The notes under the pieces are model-generated. The model ran no database searches. It was given only the letters and a program-made list of their open reading frames with translations, and was not told the origin of the DNA. Shown piece after piece: positions 23,440 through 34,022 of a DNA stretch of 64,000 nt; within the stretch, counting starts at the first letter, position 1, and every line of letters begins with the position of its first letter. A program made the position numbers and the translations under genes. Source of the DNA: Protopterus annectens (lineage: Eukaryota > Chordata > Ceratodontiformes > Protopteridae); the NCBI RefSeq assembly GCF_019279795.1, contig NC_056725.1, positions 1,744,940,689 to 1,745,004,688 of the forward strand, in the 5' to 3' direction.

Positions 23440-24112
23440 TAATTATTCTGAGTAAAATGTTTTGTTTATTACTAAGCCACCCTTCGAATTCATGGCTTTC
23501 TTCATATATTCAGCTAGTGTAAAATCAGCTTCCTAGTCTGATGACATGAGAAGTTTCCACTGGGGTGTGTAGTAAGCCCTTCCAAATAATTTTTCAAAAG
23601 GAGTCAATCCTTTTGCTGTAGGGACAGTTCTCATGCTCAACAGTGCCAGGAGTAAACAGTATATCCAATTTTTTCCTGTCTCAGCTATCAACTTTCTCAA
23701 TTTGTTTTTTAATATACCATTATGCCTTTCAACTAGCCCTGCAGATTGTGGATGGTATGCACAATGATTTTTTAAAGAAATACCAAAATGCTTACTTAAC
23801 TGCTGTATGGTTTGGTTTACAAAGTGTGTACCATTGTCACTGTAGATCCTTTCTGGAATGCCAAATCGAGGGATGATTTCTTTGACAAGTACTTTTGCCA
23901 CCGTAGCTGCATCTGGATTTTTGGTTGGAAAGGCTTTCACCCACCTGGAAAACATATCTACAATGACAACAATACTTCTTATTTTCACATTTGTTCAATT
24001 CTATGAAATCCATACAGATAGTATGAAACGGATACGGTGGTGTAGGGAAACTCCCTTGCTTGGGCTTTAACGCCCCTTGTGCGTGATGTTTATTGCAAAT
24101 CTGACACGTCAA
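23440..24112 (-). pseudogene. ERV integrase region (fossil)
   Basis: The zinc-binding part (CQICNKHHAQG) and the catalytic core (VDMFSRWVKAFP, SDNGTHF, HPQSAGLVERHNG) are visible, so all three D, D, E positions of the retroviral integrase core are recognisable. It is the most 3' coding part left of the provirus. Confidence 0.85.
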
Positions 24113-24122
24113 ACAAAATTTT

Positions 24123-25259
24123 TTAGAGTAGTTTGTAAATCAACACCTGGTTCACCAGCTGTACCATCCCCCCTGTTGAGACATGGCACTGCCCATGGCT
24201 CAACAAAGCTGCATATCTAAACAAATTAGATTGTAGTATCGGTTTCCCTTCTCTAGAGATGTACAGCCCCTTTTCAAGAATTGCTCCTCGTTTTACCCAT
24301 CGTTGTTTTTCAGCTTGCGTAGTGAGTGTCTGCATTGTTTTTAACATTTCTAAGTCTAAAATCTCAGAGGGTTGTAATTCCTCATTTAAAAGAAATACTT
24401 CTGTGGCTGCTTGTTTTGCAGCTGTATCAGCTCTCGCATTACCTTTTGAAATCCTATCTTGTTGCTTGGTGTGAGCTGTGCATTTACAAATGGCTACTTT
24501 CTGAGGTAACTGAATAGATTCTAAAAGATCTAAAATAAACTGTGCATGACTGATAGGTTTGCCAGTAGATGTTATCATTCCCCGTTTTTTCCACTGTTGC
24601 GCAAAAACATGTACAGTAGAAAAAGCATACTGGCTATCAGTAAAAATGTTTACACATTTACCCTTTGCTAAGATACATGCCCATGTCAAGGCAATCAATT
24701 CTGCTGCCTGTGCAGATAAGTTGTGTGGTAAAGGTTTTGCTTCTCTAATCTCAGTGTCAGAAACTACTGCATATCCTACTAGGTTCTGTCCTGCAGGACC
24801 CCTTTTGCACGAACCATCCACGTAGTATGTCACCTCAGCATCATCCAAGGGGACATCCGTGAGATCTTTTCTAGGTAGTGTCTTTTGCTCAATCACCTGC
24901 AGGCAGCGTTGCGGTGTGCCGTCTGCAGGGGTTGGGAGCAGAGTGGAGGGGTTTAAAGTTGTGCATCGCTCAACTGTCATATGAGGTTGGCTCAACAATA
25001 TAGTCATACAGGAAAGATGCCTAGCAGGGGAAAGATATGCCACCTTTTCTTGTAGTAATATAATCGTGACTGCATGAGGTACTCTCAAAGTGAGAGGGTG
25101 GAATAAGACTACTGAGGCCGAAGCCTGTACTGCTATTGCAGCTGCAACTACTGCTTGTACCCAGTGGGGTAAGGATCGTGCCACTGGGTCTAGTTGTGAT
25201 GAATAGCAAGCAATGGGGCGTTGCTTATCCCCATGCTGCTGTGTTAATACTGATGTCAT
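24123..25259 (-). pseudogene. ERV RNase H region and integrase N-terminus (fossil)
   Basis: RNase H motifs occur in order: [28 protein letters not shown] and a C-terminal [13 protein letters not shown], giving the D, E, D, D set. The upstream part is the RT connection ([14 protein letters not shown]). The end carries the first histidines of the integrase zinc domain ([10 protein letters not shown]). Confidence 0.85.
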
Positions 25260-25269
25260 GTAACCCTGC

Positions 25270-26343
25270 TTACAATCTACAGTTTGGAAAAAAACGTTTA
25301 TGATAGTTTGGCAATCCCAGAACTAATGAGGATGCTATTAACTGCTTCAGTTTGCAGAAAACAGATTCTGCTTCTGGTGTCCATTGCAATAAATCTTGTG
25401 CTGCCATAGGCTTCTTATATATAAGGTCAGTCAGAGGTGCAGATGCCAAAGCATAGTTTGGAATCCAGCTCCGGCAAAAATTAGTTGTACCCAGGAAGGA
25501 CATCATTTCCTTCTTGGTAGTGGGTTTTGATGCTTGCAAAATTGCTATCTTTCTGTCCTCATCTAATGTTCTGCCTTCCTTGGATATTACATATCCCAGG
25601 TATTTAACTTGTTTTTTCCAAAGCTGCAGTTTACTTTTATTTACCTTATGTCCTTCACCGGCTAAGAATTGTAGAAGTGCTATGGTATCTTTTCTACAAT
25701 CCTGCTGGGTGGGAGCTGCCAGCAAGATGTCATCAACATAAAGTAAAATCTGACTGCCTCTTGGTGGGGTGAATCCCATCAAGTTGCTTGTCATTTCTTG
25801 TGAGAATATTGTTGGACTTTCACAATATCCCCGTGGTAGTCATGTATATGTATACCTTTTCCCCTGAAATGTAAATGCAAGCAAATACTGGCTATCAGGG
25901 TGTATCGGTATCGAAAAGAATGCATTGCTGATGCCTACCACAGAAAAATACTTCTGTTGAGGTTTTAAATCATTCAACAGGGTGTGTGGGTCTGGCACCA
26001 TGGGTGCCCTTGGTATTACTGCATCATTTACAGCTTGTAAATCTTGGACCATGCACCATTCTCCATTTGCTTTTTTGACTGGAAATAAGGGTGTGTTACA
26101 TGGTGAATCGGGAGATTCTATTAGTATCCCTCCTTCAAGTAAGGTTGCTATAATAGGCTTTATCCCTGCCTCTGCATCTTTTCTTAAGGGATACTGTCTC
26201 TTTTGTGGTCTAAATGCTGACTTTGGCGTGATAGTAACTGGTCCTGCTGTATGAATAAGTCCTACATCTGATTTTCCGGTTGACCAGAGGGTCTCTGGTA
26301 TATTTCGTAAGGCATTTTCTTCCTCCTTTAACAGGAGTGTCAA
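25270..26343 (-). pseudogene. ERV reverse transcriptase region (fossil)
   Basis: RT motifs are recognisable: KANGEWCMVQDLQAVN, a palm-1 stretch FSVVGISNAFFSIP (the usual catalytic Asp is not obvious), and LLYVDDILLAA with the YVDD box, then the thumb VKYLGYVIS. The motif set is that of gamma/epsilon-like class I retroviruses. Confidence 0.88.
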
Positions 26344-27285
26344 TCAGCTGCCCTCACCAGACTGTAAGTGCACAGCTGGGTTGGTCTGAGTTATCCAATT
26401 CAACTTCTGTATTTGTATTCCCTGTTCTGATAGTTCTAGTTCTGTCTGTTTCTCCCATCTCGTGACTTTTTCTCCTAGGTCTGCCCATTCTATATTTCTG
26501 TTTTTGGTTAAGCTAACATATGGTAATCGATTAGATTTATAAAGTGCAAAGAACTCCTGGGGCAATGAACAGCTGGCTACACTGTTCCCTTCTGAGTCCC
26601 AGTACAGGTTACGCAATATCAGTCTATTTGCATGATTCTTAAACAATTCTTGCTCATATTCCTTATCAGGTCCTGGTGTATTACAATAATACAGGGTACA
26701 GTGCAACAGGTGTTGCTTATCAATGTCAAGGGAGGGGAACTTGCTGACAGCTACATTCATTAACTCTTCAGTTACAGTCCCTAGACCAGTCGTAACCAAG
26801 TCCTGGCTGTACCAATAAAACATTTCACCCTCCGATTGCAGTGCAAAGGTATCAGTTTGTCGCTGTGCTTCCATACCCTGCATGGCTGGGACTACTGCTA
26901 TACCAAATAGCTGCATGAGGTCTCTGCCCAAGAGGTTTACTGGGCATTTTGCAGAAACAACAATTTTGCTTTTTTGTGTCAATCCTGAAACTGGATCAGC
27001 TATTGCAATGTTATGGGAGAGAGGCTCCCGATACAGCTGTCTATTAGCTGCTTTGACCAGTATGTAATCAGGTGTCTCTGTGTTTTCTGGTAGTTTGGAG
27101 GGATGTATCAGGGTTCGTGATGCCCCTGAGTCACACAAGAATTTGACTTTCCTCCCTTCTACCAAGAGTGTAACTTCTGGTTTTGTGTCTGCTAAATAGA
27201 GCTCCAAGCTCAATAAAGCTAGGTCTAATATTTCATCTTCTTCATTGTCACTAACTTCCTGCACTTCCTCTACTCCCTCTATCAC
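26344..27285 (-). pseudogene. ERV protease region (fossil)
   Basis: FLCDSGASRTLI is the retroviral aspartic protease active site. It is followed by a flap-like region and VNLLGRDLMQLFGI, the conserved LLGRDLL box of the protease C-terminus. An acidic spacer precedes it. Confidence 0.85.
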
Positions 27286-27334
27286 ATTCTCATTTGTCCC
27301 TTCTTCGCTAGCCCCTTCTACTTGTCTTCCGTTG

Positions 27335-28918
27335 TTACCTTCTTATTTTTCCTGCAATCCTTTGCCAAGTGTCCCTTTTTACCGCATTTAAAACATTCAA
27401 CCCTTTTCTTTCGCCCTTCAATGTCCTCTGATCGTTGATCAGATTGTTTGTTTCCCTGTGCATTTTTCTTGCCATTTTTCCTGCTCCATCTTCTACAGAA
27501 AATATTTTAGCTTTCTTTTTCTTGTTGCTATTAAAATGCCTTTCAGCGTGCCTAGCATATTCAAGTAATGACTGTAACCTGCTTGTACGATGATCTACCA
27601 TGTGTTTTGTAATAAAACTGCTTATAGGTGCAATACTGCCCTTTAAAAATGCATTCTTTAACTGCTGTTCATATTGGGAATCTTGTGTTTGATCTTCAGG
27701 AACCTGCATTCCACAGTGGTTATTAAAACACTCTAAAAGTCTGGCATAATACCTGTCAATAGTTTCACCTTCTTGTTGGATGCATTGATTAATGCAAGTC
27801 CAGTCTGCCCTAGGTTTCCATTTTTCAGAGATGCGGTCTGTCAGACCTTTTACTCTGGTGTCTAATTCTGCGCTGCTATGTGGGAGGGGTCTTTGTGCAG
27901 TGTCACGGAGATTCCAGTTCCCACTAATCATATGCCAATCTGGCCCTACAATTTGTCTAACTACTTTTTCTACCTCTTCTCCATTTAAGTTATAACTCAG
28001 CCTCATTCCTTGTAAATCTTCAGAGAATTTTCTAAAATTAACCTTTGGATGGGGGATTCCCTCAGTGGCTTTCCGGATGTCTTCCGGAGTCCAAGGTCTA
28101 TACACTAAAATAGTTGGGTCCTGATTGTCCTGACCTGCCTGAGGGTTGGGTACTTCTATAAGTGGACATATTTCTTCTCCTTCACTTATAGATCGTGAAT
28201 TCTTAACCATTTTCCATAACTCAATGCCTTCATTTGAGTTACCTGCCTTTGTTCGAGACCTGGTCTCGATGGGATCTCTAATATACGGTTTTATTTTCAT
28301 AATGCCTCTATCTTCAGTGACCACAGGATATTGTTGGGGTGGACTAACCTGTTCACTTGCTTCATATTCCGGTAAGGGAGGCAGAGGTGCTGATGCTATT
28401 ACTAAGTTATTGTCCTCCTTGTCTAAAAACATTAATTTTGAATTTTTGTTCTTTGGTCTATACACTAAAATAGTTGGGTCCTGATTGTCCTGACCTGCCT
28501 GAGGGTTGGGTACTTCTATAAGTGGACATATTTCTTCTCCTTCACTTATAGATCGTGAATTCTTAACCATTTTCCATAACTCAATGCCTTCATTTGAGTT
28601 ACCTGCCTTTGTTCGAGACCTGGTCTCGATGGGATCTCTAATATACGGTTTTATTTTCATAATGCCTCTATCTTCAGTGACCACAGGATATTGTTGGGGT
28701 GGACTAACCTGTTCACTTGCTTCATATTCCGGTAAGGGAGGCAGAGGTGCTGATGCTATTACTAAGTTATTGTCCTCCTTGTCTAAAAACATTAATTTTG
28801 AATTTTTGTTCTTTTGTTCCCTACGGTTTACTTCCTCAATCCACCTGTGTGCCTGAGGAATTCCTAATTTACGTTGCATTTTTACCTGACCTTTGGAATC
28901 GATTTTGAGTTTTGACAA
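27335..28918 (-). pseudogene. ERV gag region (fossil)
   Basis: The capsid part is recognisable by WTPEDIRKATEGIP and a major homology region (IQQEGETIDRYYARLLECF), then a basic, lysine-rich C-terminus leading to the nucleocapsid. The N-terminal half contains a 120-residue block twice (PLPPLPEYEASEQVSPP and SRSISEGEEICPLIEVP in both copies), which makes this gag longer than expected for the family. Confidence 0.85.
28095..28814. repeat. Perfect 360-bp tandem duplication in ERV gag
   Basis: 28095-28454 and 28455-28814 look identical base for base by eye, with divergence starting right outside. The period is exactly 360, a multiple of three. Confidence 0.95.
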
Positions 28919-29316
28919 GTTTGATAAGCGAGGATTTTTCTAATTTCCTGTCTAATTCGTACTTATTAACTCATTTTGAATAATATTTAATATTGTCAGC
29001 GCGCTGCGACTGCATGTATTTTGCGTCTTCTGTTAACAGTGGATTTTGGGGTCTTTTTGTGCAATTATTACCCATTTTGTTCTAACCTTTTATCATTACG
29101 TAACTTTTCTTATTTTTTAACATGGTACCACGGATTTTGTTATAGTCTCTTCAGACTGACTGCCTACTTATTCTGTTTCTCCGGATCTATGACAAGACAG
29201 TAATCATTTTTGTCCCTGACTTGTAAGAAAAATACAGTCTAACAAAAACAATAGATATCTAGTCCCTGATCTAAAACAGAAAACAGAAAAAAGTAGATTC
29301 ACCTTACCTGAGCCCA

Positions 29317-30226
29317 TGTGATTGATCACCAATTCGCGGAGACCCATCCTTCAGTCACAGATCAGAAAGTGGCTGGCCTCTTTTGAACGACAATTCAGTC
29401 GGAGGGCTTTTCAGCTAAGAAGAACCAATTTAGTTTCTTCCCCATATGGTTTCAAACACCTGGCATGTCTGATCCGAGGTGAAGAGAGGGTTCCGGTCCA
29501 AAGGACCAATCTGTCAAAGGAAAAACCTTCAAAGACCAATTCACGTTAGGTTCAAGCAAGGCACCCTTTATTACTTGCAGCAAGGAGACAAAGCATGTAT
29601 GCACAGGGTTTGTCTAAATGATTAATGACTAGTAGGTTATACTTATACAGTCCTCTTCCTGTCACATAGAAAATATTACATTCTATTGCTGACGTAGTTA
29701 GACACAGCTATCTGTATGTTCTACAGAAAATATTGTTAGACTTATTGCTGACCAAGTTAAAATATCTGTCATTCTGCAAAAACATTTTGAGAAAAACAAC
29801 CTGGCCTTGGGATTATTATGTCAGTCCATTTCAGCATTTCAATTCTTCTATTGTACTGTTCTAATACATGTGTTACATTTTACCTATATTCAAGGTACAT
29901 TTCTAGCTTCAGTACAAGTAAGGCTGACTATGGTTTAAACTTTCAAGCACCTATTGTTTTCTTTATCAATAGCTTCTAGCAGCTGCATGTTTTCTCGTGG
30001 CATAAGCAGAAATCAATATCCCTTTGTTAATTTTCATGACATTAGCAGAAATGAATTACTTCTTGTTATTTGCTGACATTAGCAGAAAATAGAATGCTTC
30101 TTGTTAAGTTTCTAATGTCTGTGCAGATTCATGCAGTGTGAACAGAATAAATGTATTAACCCTTTTAAATCTCAAATGCACTAAATGCACTAAGCATGCA
30201 TATTACTATTACATATTTTTCTAACA
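29317..30226 (-). mobile_element. 5' LTR of the ERV (fossil)
   Basis: Minus-strand start tgttagaaaaatatg, end ggtgatcaatcaca (TG...CA, ~910 bp). Inside are a TATA-like tgtataagtataacc (about 29637-29652) and an AATAAA (29567-29572) about 70 bp later, so U3, R and U5 can be placed. Just 3' lies tgggctcagg, a possible primer-binding site start. The exact 3' edge is inferred. Confidence 0.7.
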
Positions 30227-30440
30227 ATGGGTAAAGAGGAGGGGTCTAGTCCAATACTATAGCCTATAATTTTCAGGAAGTGTTTTCTCATTATAAAACA
30301 CACACAGAATAATTAATGCATGCAGTAGTATGTGGCATACTGTCACTTTTTATCAGACAGTCCCTCTTATCCTTAAATAAAATTGTTTTATTTTCTACAA
30401 AAGAGTTATTTATACTATAAATATATATATATAATATATA

Positions 30441-30521
<81 letters not shown>

Positions 30522-31105
30522 CCCACAGTTTACTCATGCACAACTGACTGCTCACTGAGATCTGTGCAGTGAGTGTAATTGGCATCAAAGTTTTGCTGAA
30601 TGAGTTTTGTTTAGGGACATTAGTTAAGTATAAACATAAAAAAATGGTATTGCTTTACTTGATTTAATTACTGAAACAAACTGTGTGTATTTAAGATGTC
30701 CTGCTGGTCTATTTCATCTTGCATTTTCAATTGTTTGTATGTGGCACAGGAAAGGAAAATATATTACATGTCTTTGTTTCATGATGTAATTTTTCTCCAT
30801 TTACAGTTCTGATAAAGAAGAAATATTTTTTATCTAGGAAGATACTGCACATTAGATTAGTTCCTTCTGTCATAGACACCAATCTTTGTGTCATCTGAAG
30901 TAATAGATATCATCATTTGTGCAGTGCTGAGGGTGAACTGGCAAAAGTGCTTGTGTTGCTGGCAGGATGACTGTTACTATGCAATTATTTTTTAGAATGT
31001 GTGTTACTCTATTGATAATGTATATTATAATCATTCTTCTCCTCCTGCAGCCCATTTTTATGGAATACTTTTTTAATTATCATTTGTATAAATATGAGAA
31101 TTAAC
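30227..31105. other. Non-coding stretch with microsatellite
   Basis: A compound (TA)n-(AC)n-(TA)n-(T)n tract occupies about 30419-30522. The rest shows nothing recognised. Confidence 0.5.
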
Positions 31106-31122
31106 ATTATTCAGTAAACACT

Positions 31123-31353
31123 GTTTGTGTCTTTCGGCTTTTCCCGGTTAGGGTGTCGCCACAGCGGAACTCCGGTCCGCTAATGATTGGCAGTAGATTT
31201 TTACATGCTGGCTTGCCAGGCCTAACACACAACCTTCAACGAAGGAATGCCCATTCATGCATGTCGCCACACAGAAGACGCTCTAACTGAGAATCGAACG
31301 GGCAACGTCTAACTGTGAGGCGGCAACGCTACCGCAGCACCACCACCGCAGTT
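31123..31353 (-). mobile_element. tRNA-derived SINE with perfect 17-bp TSD
   Basis: Flanked by attattcagtaaacact on both sides (31106-31122 and 31354-31370). On the minus strand it has a tRNA-like head (ggtggtgctgcggtagcg, then gccgcctcacag and a B box gttcgattc) and ends ctgtggcgacaccctaacc, gggaaaagccgaaagacac, an ending common to fish-type SINEs. An exact TSD implies a rather recent insertion. The head resembles that of the SINE at 32005-32270, but body and tail differ. Confidence 0.85.
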
Positions 31354-31370
31354 ATTATTCAGTAAACACT

Positions 31371-31839
31371 AATGATACCAAATGGTACTTTAGTGGTGTA
31401 ATCAATGCACTCTGCAAATAATCCCATCTTTCTTTCCTTCCAACTTTTATTTTTGTTCGTTGTAGGCAGCACTATTACTCAAATTAATCACGTGCCGAAG
31501 AGAAGCCCTCTTGCTACTGAATTACATTGCACATAAGCATTGTTCTTCCCTCCCCTAATACTGCAGTTACTGCAAAGTTAATCCTCAGCAATCCAAGAAA
31601 CACTCAACAAAAGCAACACCAAATACGACACATACAGCCACATTTAGTGGAGCCCAAAATACAAAGTCAATAAGGCAAGTGAACACATTACTCAGGACTT
31701 TAGTCATAGAAGATTCCATTGTATGACACACTGATACCTCACTCACCAGGCTGGACAAAGAAAAGATAAAAGTTAGTTGTCGATCTGGAGCCAGGATCTG
31801 CCAGGTTATGCATGCACTCAAGTCAATGCTCTACAGGTA
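31371..31839. other. Unassigned sequence
   Basis: No feature recognised. Confidence 0.4.
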
Positions 31840-32004
31840 CTAGTATGATTCAGTCATAGTCCTTATAGGTGTGAATGACCTGAAATGGATCTCTCTAGAC
31901 TACATAAACAGAAAAATTATAGATCTCTCAGACTTTATGTCTCAGGCTAGCATGTGTCTGGCATTGAGAAACATTCTACTTTCATCAAGGATGACATCAT
32001 GGAC

Positions 32005-32270
32005 GTTTGGATGGTGCAGTGGTGCAGCGGTAGTGATGTCGCCTCACAGCAAGAGGTTCCCCATTTTGATTCTCGGCTGGGGTGCCTTCTGAGCGTAGTC
32101 TGTATGTCCTTCCTGCATTTATGTGGGTTTCCTCTGGGTGCTCCGGTTTCCTCCCATGTTCAAAGACTTGCATCTGGAACATTTTTCCCTGGGCATCTGC
32201 TGAAAATTGGCGTTGTTCCAAGTCAGACTTACCCGGTTAATAAATGTTAAATAAATAAAATAAATAAATC
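32005..32270 (+). mobile_element. tRNA-derived SINE with L2-like LINE 3' tail
   Basis: Head with an A-box-like tggtgcagtgg and a B-box-like tttgattctcgg, then ggtttcctctgggtgctccg and gtttcctcccatgttcaaag, a body widely seen in fish-type genomes. It ends catctggaacatttttccc ... gttaataaatgttaaataaa, like the 3' tail of the L2-like LINE (60490-60590). That shared tail is how such SINEs borrow LINE machinery. It lies inside the ORF1 esterase of the CR1-like LINE. Confidence 0.85.
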
Positions 32271-32830
32271 ACAATTATGAACAAAAGATGATTGACTTTA
32301 ATAATTGGCTTAGTTTCTGGGGGATACAATATTTCTCAGTGTGGGAAGACATGGACAACAAACCACATTTCTGTGCGAAGGATGGTATGTACCTCTCCAC
32401 TCTAGGCTTCTGAATACTGGCTAAAAATTTATCCTCTCATAGAACTGTTTTAGGCAATGCCAAACTGACAAATCTTCCAACATAGCAGAAACAACCCAAG
32501 GAGACCTTGTGGTGTTACTGCTCAATGCCAGAAACTTAAACAAGAAGCTCCTCTTCCCTCTAGCTCTCCTTACACTGGTGAATGTGGACATCTATGCATT
32601 TACCCAAACAGTTTAAAGCCACACAAAATACTCTGCTTGTGCAAGGTTTCAGCACCTTCCACACATTGAGACCATCAACTACACAGACAGGGTCTAGTCA
32701 TAATCAACATCAAGAGCAAACATACCTCTAGATTGGCTAAATAGGATGATACAGTGGAGTTTCTTCATGTCCAGAGTACTACAGATAAAGTTCCGAAATA
32801 TCCTATATAGTAGCCCCAGTAAAACTTGTA

Positions 32831-33382
32831 ATGGTTAGGAACTATTCCAAAGCAAACTACTTTTTATTAAGTGATAGTTTGTCAAAATTAAAGGTCCCTC
32901 CAAACCCAGAGAACACAGCAAGCTATGCAGAATTGTTCAGAGACACTCAGGAAAACCATATAAATGGCTGCATAGAGGCTGCTGTACCTACAAGAAGTAA
33001 CTCTTCAAACGAACCACCCTGGAGGAAAACTAAATTAAACAGAATATTCAAAAAAGGAAATAAAGTCATGGCTGAAATCAGGAAGTCTAACTCCCAAAAA
33101 GATAAGATCTTACTCCTCAAACTAAACAGTCAACTAAGAGGGCTAATCAAGATGAAGAAAGATGATTTTGAGGCCATGATAGCCACACAGGCAAAAGACA
33201 ACCATAAGGCCTTCTTCAATTATGTCAGAAACCTCAAAGGCAGCACAAAACATTGTGCTGAACTGGGGGTTAATGGTACCAAGTTCGATGAGCTGGGTGG
33301 GATAGCGAATCTGCTGGCTGACAAATTCGGTTCCAACTTTATCCCCCATTCACCTACAGCTGCCCGCCAGGACATACCTTAA
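32831..33382 (+). pseudogene. CR1-like ORF2 fragment, endonuclease-RT linker
   Basis: Open 183-codon piece with PPWRKTKLNRIFKKGNKVMAEIRKS and DDFEAMIATQAKDNHKAFFNYVRNLKGS, the lysine-rich linker between endonuclease and RT in CR1-type ORF2 proteins (the KxFxxYVR block is typical). It ends shortly before the RT. It is not a gene on its own. Confidence 0.75.
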
Positions 33383-33504
33383 AAATAACTACTCCAGCTA
33401 TGAATAGGAGGCAGGTCCTGGCTGCATTCACCAAGGCCAAACAACAGCCTCAGTGAGTCAATGGGACTCAGTAATATCCCAGGATGTCTTCAGAATAGCC
33501 TAAA

Positions 33505-34022
33505 TATATATATGGACATATATGTTTATATGGAGTGATTGGGTTGTTAAATTTGAAATATATATCATTTTGTCTATACTTTGTGGACAGGGATTGGACA
33601 TAGTTGATTCATGTTTGTATGGCTTTGTTATACCATCTTGTGTTTATTTTCATCATTTGTTTATAATTATCTTAAGACGTACACTCATTGTATCTACATT
33701 CATATTTATTATTGCATTTGTATTTACAATGCTTTATTACCTTTGTTATATATATGATTTTATAGGCTTTTGAAAGCAGTTATTTGGGTTCATGAATATG
33801 CATTAAATGGATAGGGGTTGGATTATACCATTGGTAAAGCATGACTGATGCAGGATATAAATATGTATGATGCTCAAGTCTGGGCATGTTTTTTTACTCA
33901 CTGAAGAAGGCATATTGCCAAAACCGGTCTGAGGGTTGGATTTATGTTTGGGACATTCTTATGTTCCAGTTTCTCTGCAAAATAAAGCGTTGGACTATTT
34001 ATGCTGGCCGTTTGTGTTTTTT
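33505..34022 (+). repeat. Penelope left pLTR
   Basis: Starts tatatggacatatatg and ends ggccgtttgtgtttttt; matches 39206-39733. Contains aataaag near its end and a hammerhead-like motif at 33897-33933. Confidence 0.88.
33897..33933 (+). ncRNA. Hammerhead-ribozyme-like motif, left copy
   Basis: Same layout as the right copy (39608-39644), but the first base after stem II (33920) is A where the hammerhead core needs G12, so this copy would be expected to be inactive. Confidence 0.4.

Larger units (their letters stand above)
23417..30226 (-). mobile_element. Endogenous retrovirus, class I (gamma/epsilon-like), 3' truncated (fossil)
   Basis: Reverse-strand provirus with one LTR (29317-30226), leader, gag, protease, reverse transcriptase, RNase H and integrase in retroviral order. 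Neither env nor a 3' LTR is seen: similarity ends near 23417, at the Harbinger remnant. Long stretches are still open and only a handful of breaks are apparent, so it looks relatively young; with only one LTR in the window it cannot be dated from LTR divergence. gag holds a perfect 360-bp tandem duplication. The relation between gag and pro frames is what read-through or frameshifting retroviruses show. Confidence 0.9.
31840..33504 (+). mobile_element. CR1-like LINE, 5' part (ORF1 esterase to ORF2 linker)
   Basis: ORF1 shows the C-terminal half of the SGNH-hydrolase (esterase) domain of CR1/L2-type LINEs. VLIGVNDLKWISLDYI (about 31860-31905) matches the family's VGTND block, and after a SINE insertion NYEQKMIDFNNWLS ... 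FCAKDGMYLSTLG (32270-32415) matches the ARDGLHLS catalytic block, with the His reading as Tyr. The endonuclease start (VLLLNARNLNKK, about 32510) and the endonuclease-RT linker (32831-33382) follow. The element breaks off at NIPGCL (about 33470-33490), just into the RT region; it resumes at 39737. The ~690 bp of RT core expected between are absent. Confidence 0.8.

Noticed and set aside
31270-31350. A tRNA gene on the minus strand (good B box)
   Set aside because: The tRNA-like part is the head of a SINE with body, tail and TSD; no acceptor-stem closure was evident.
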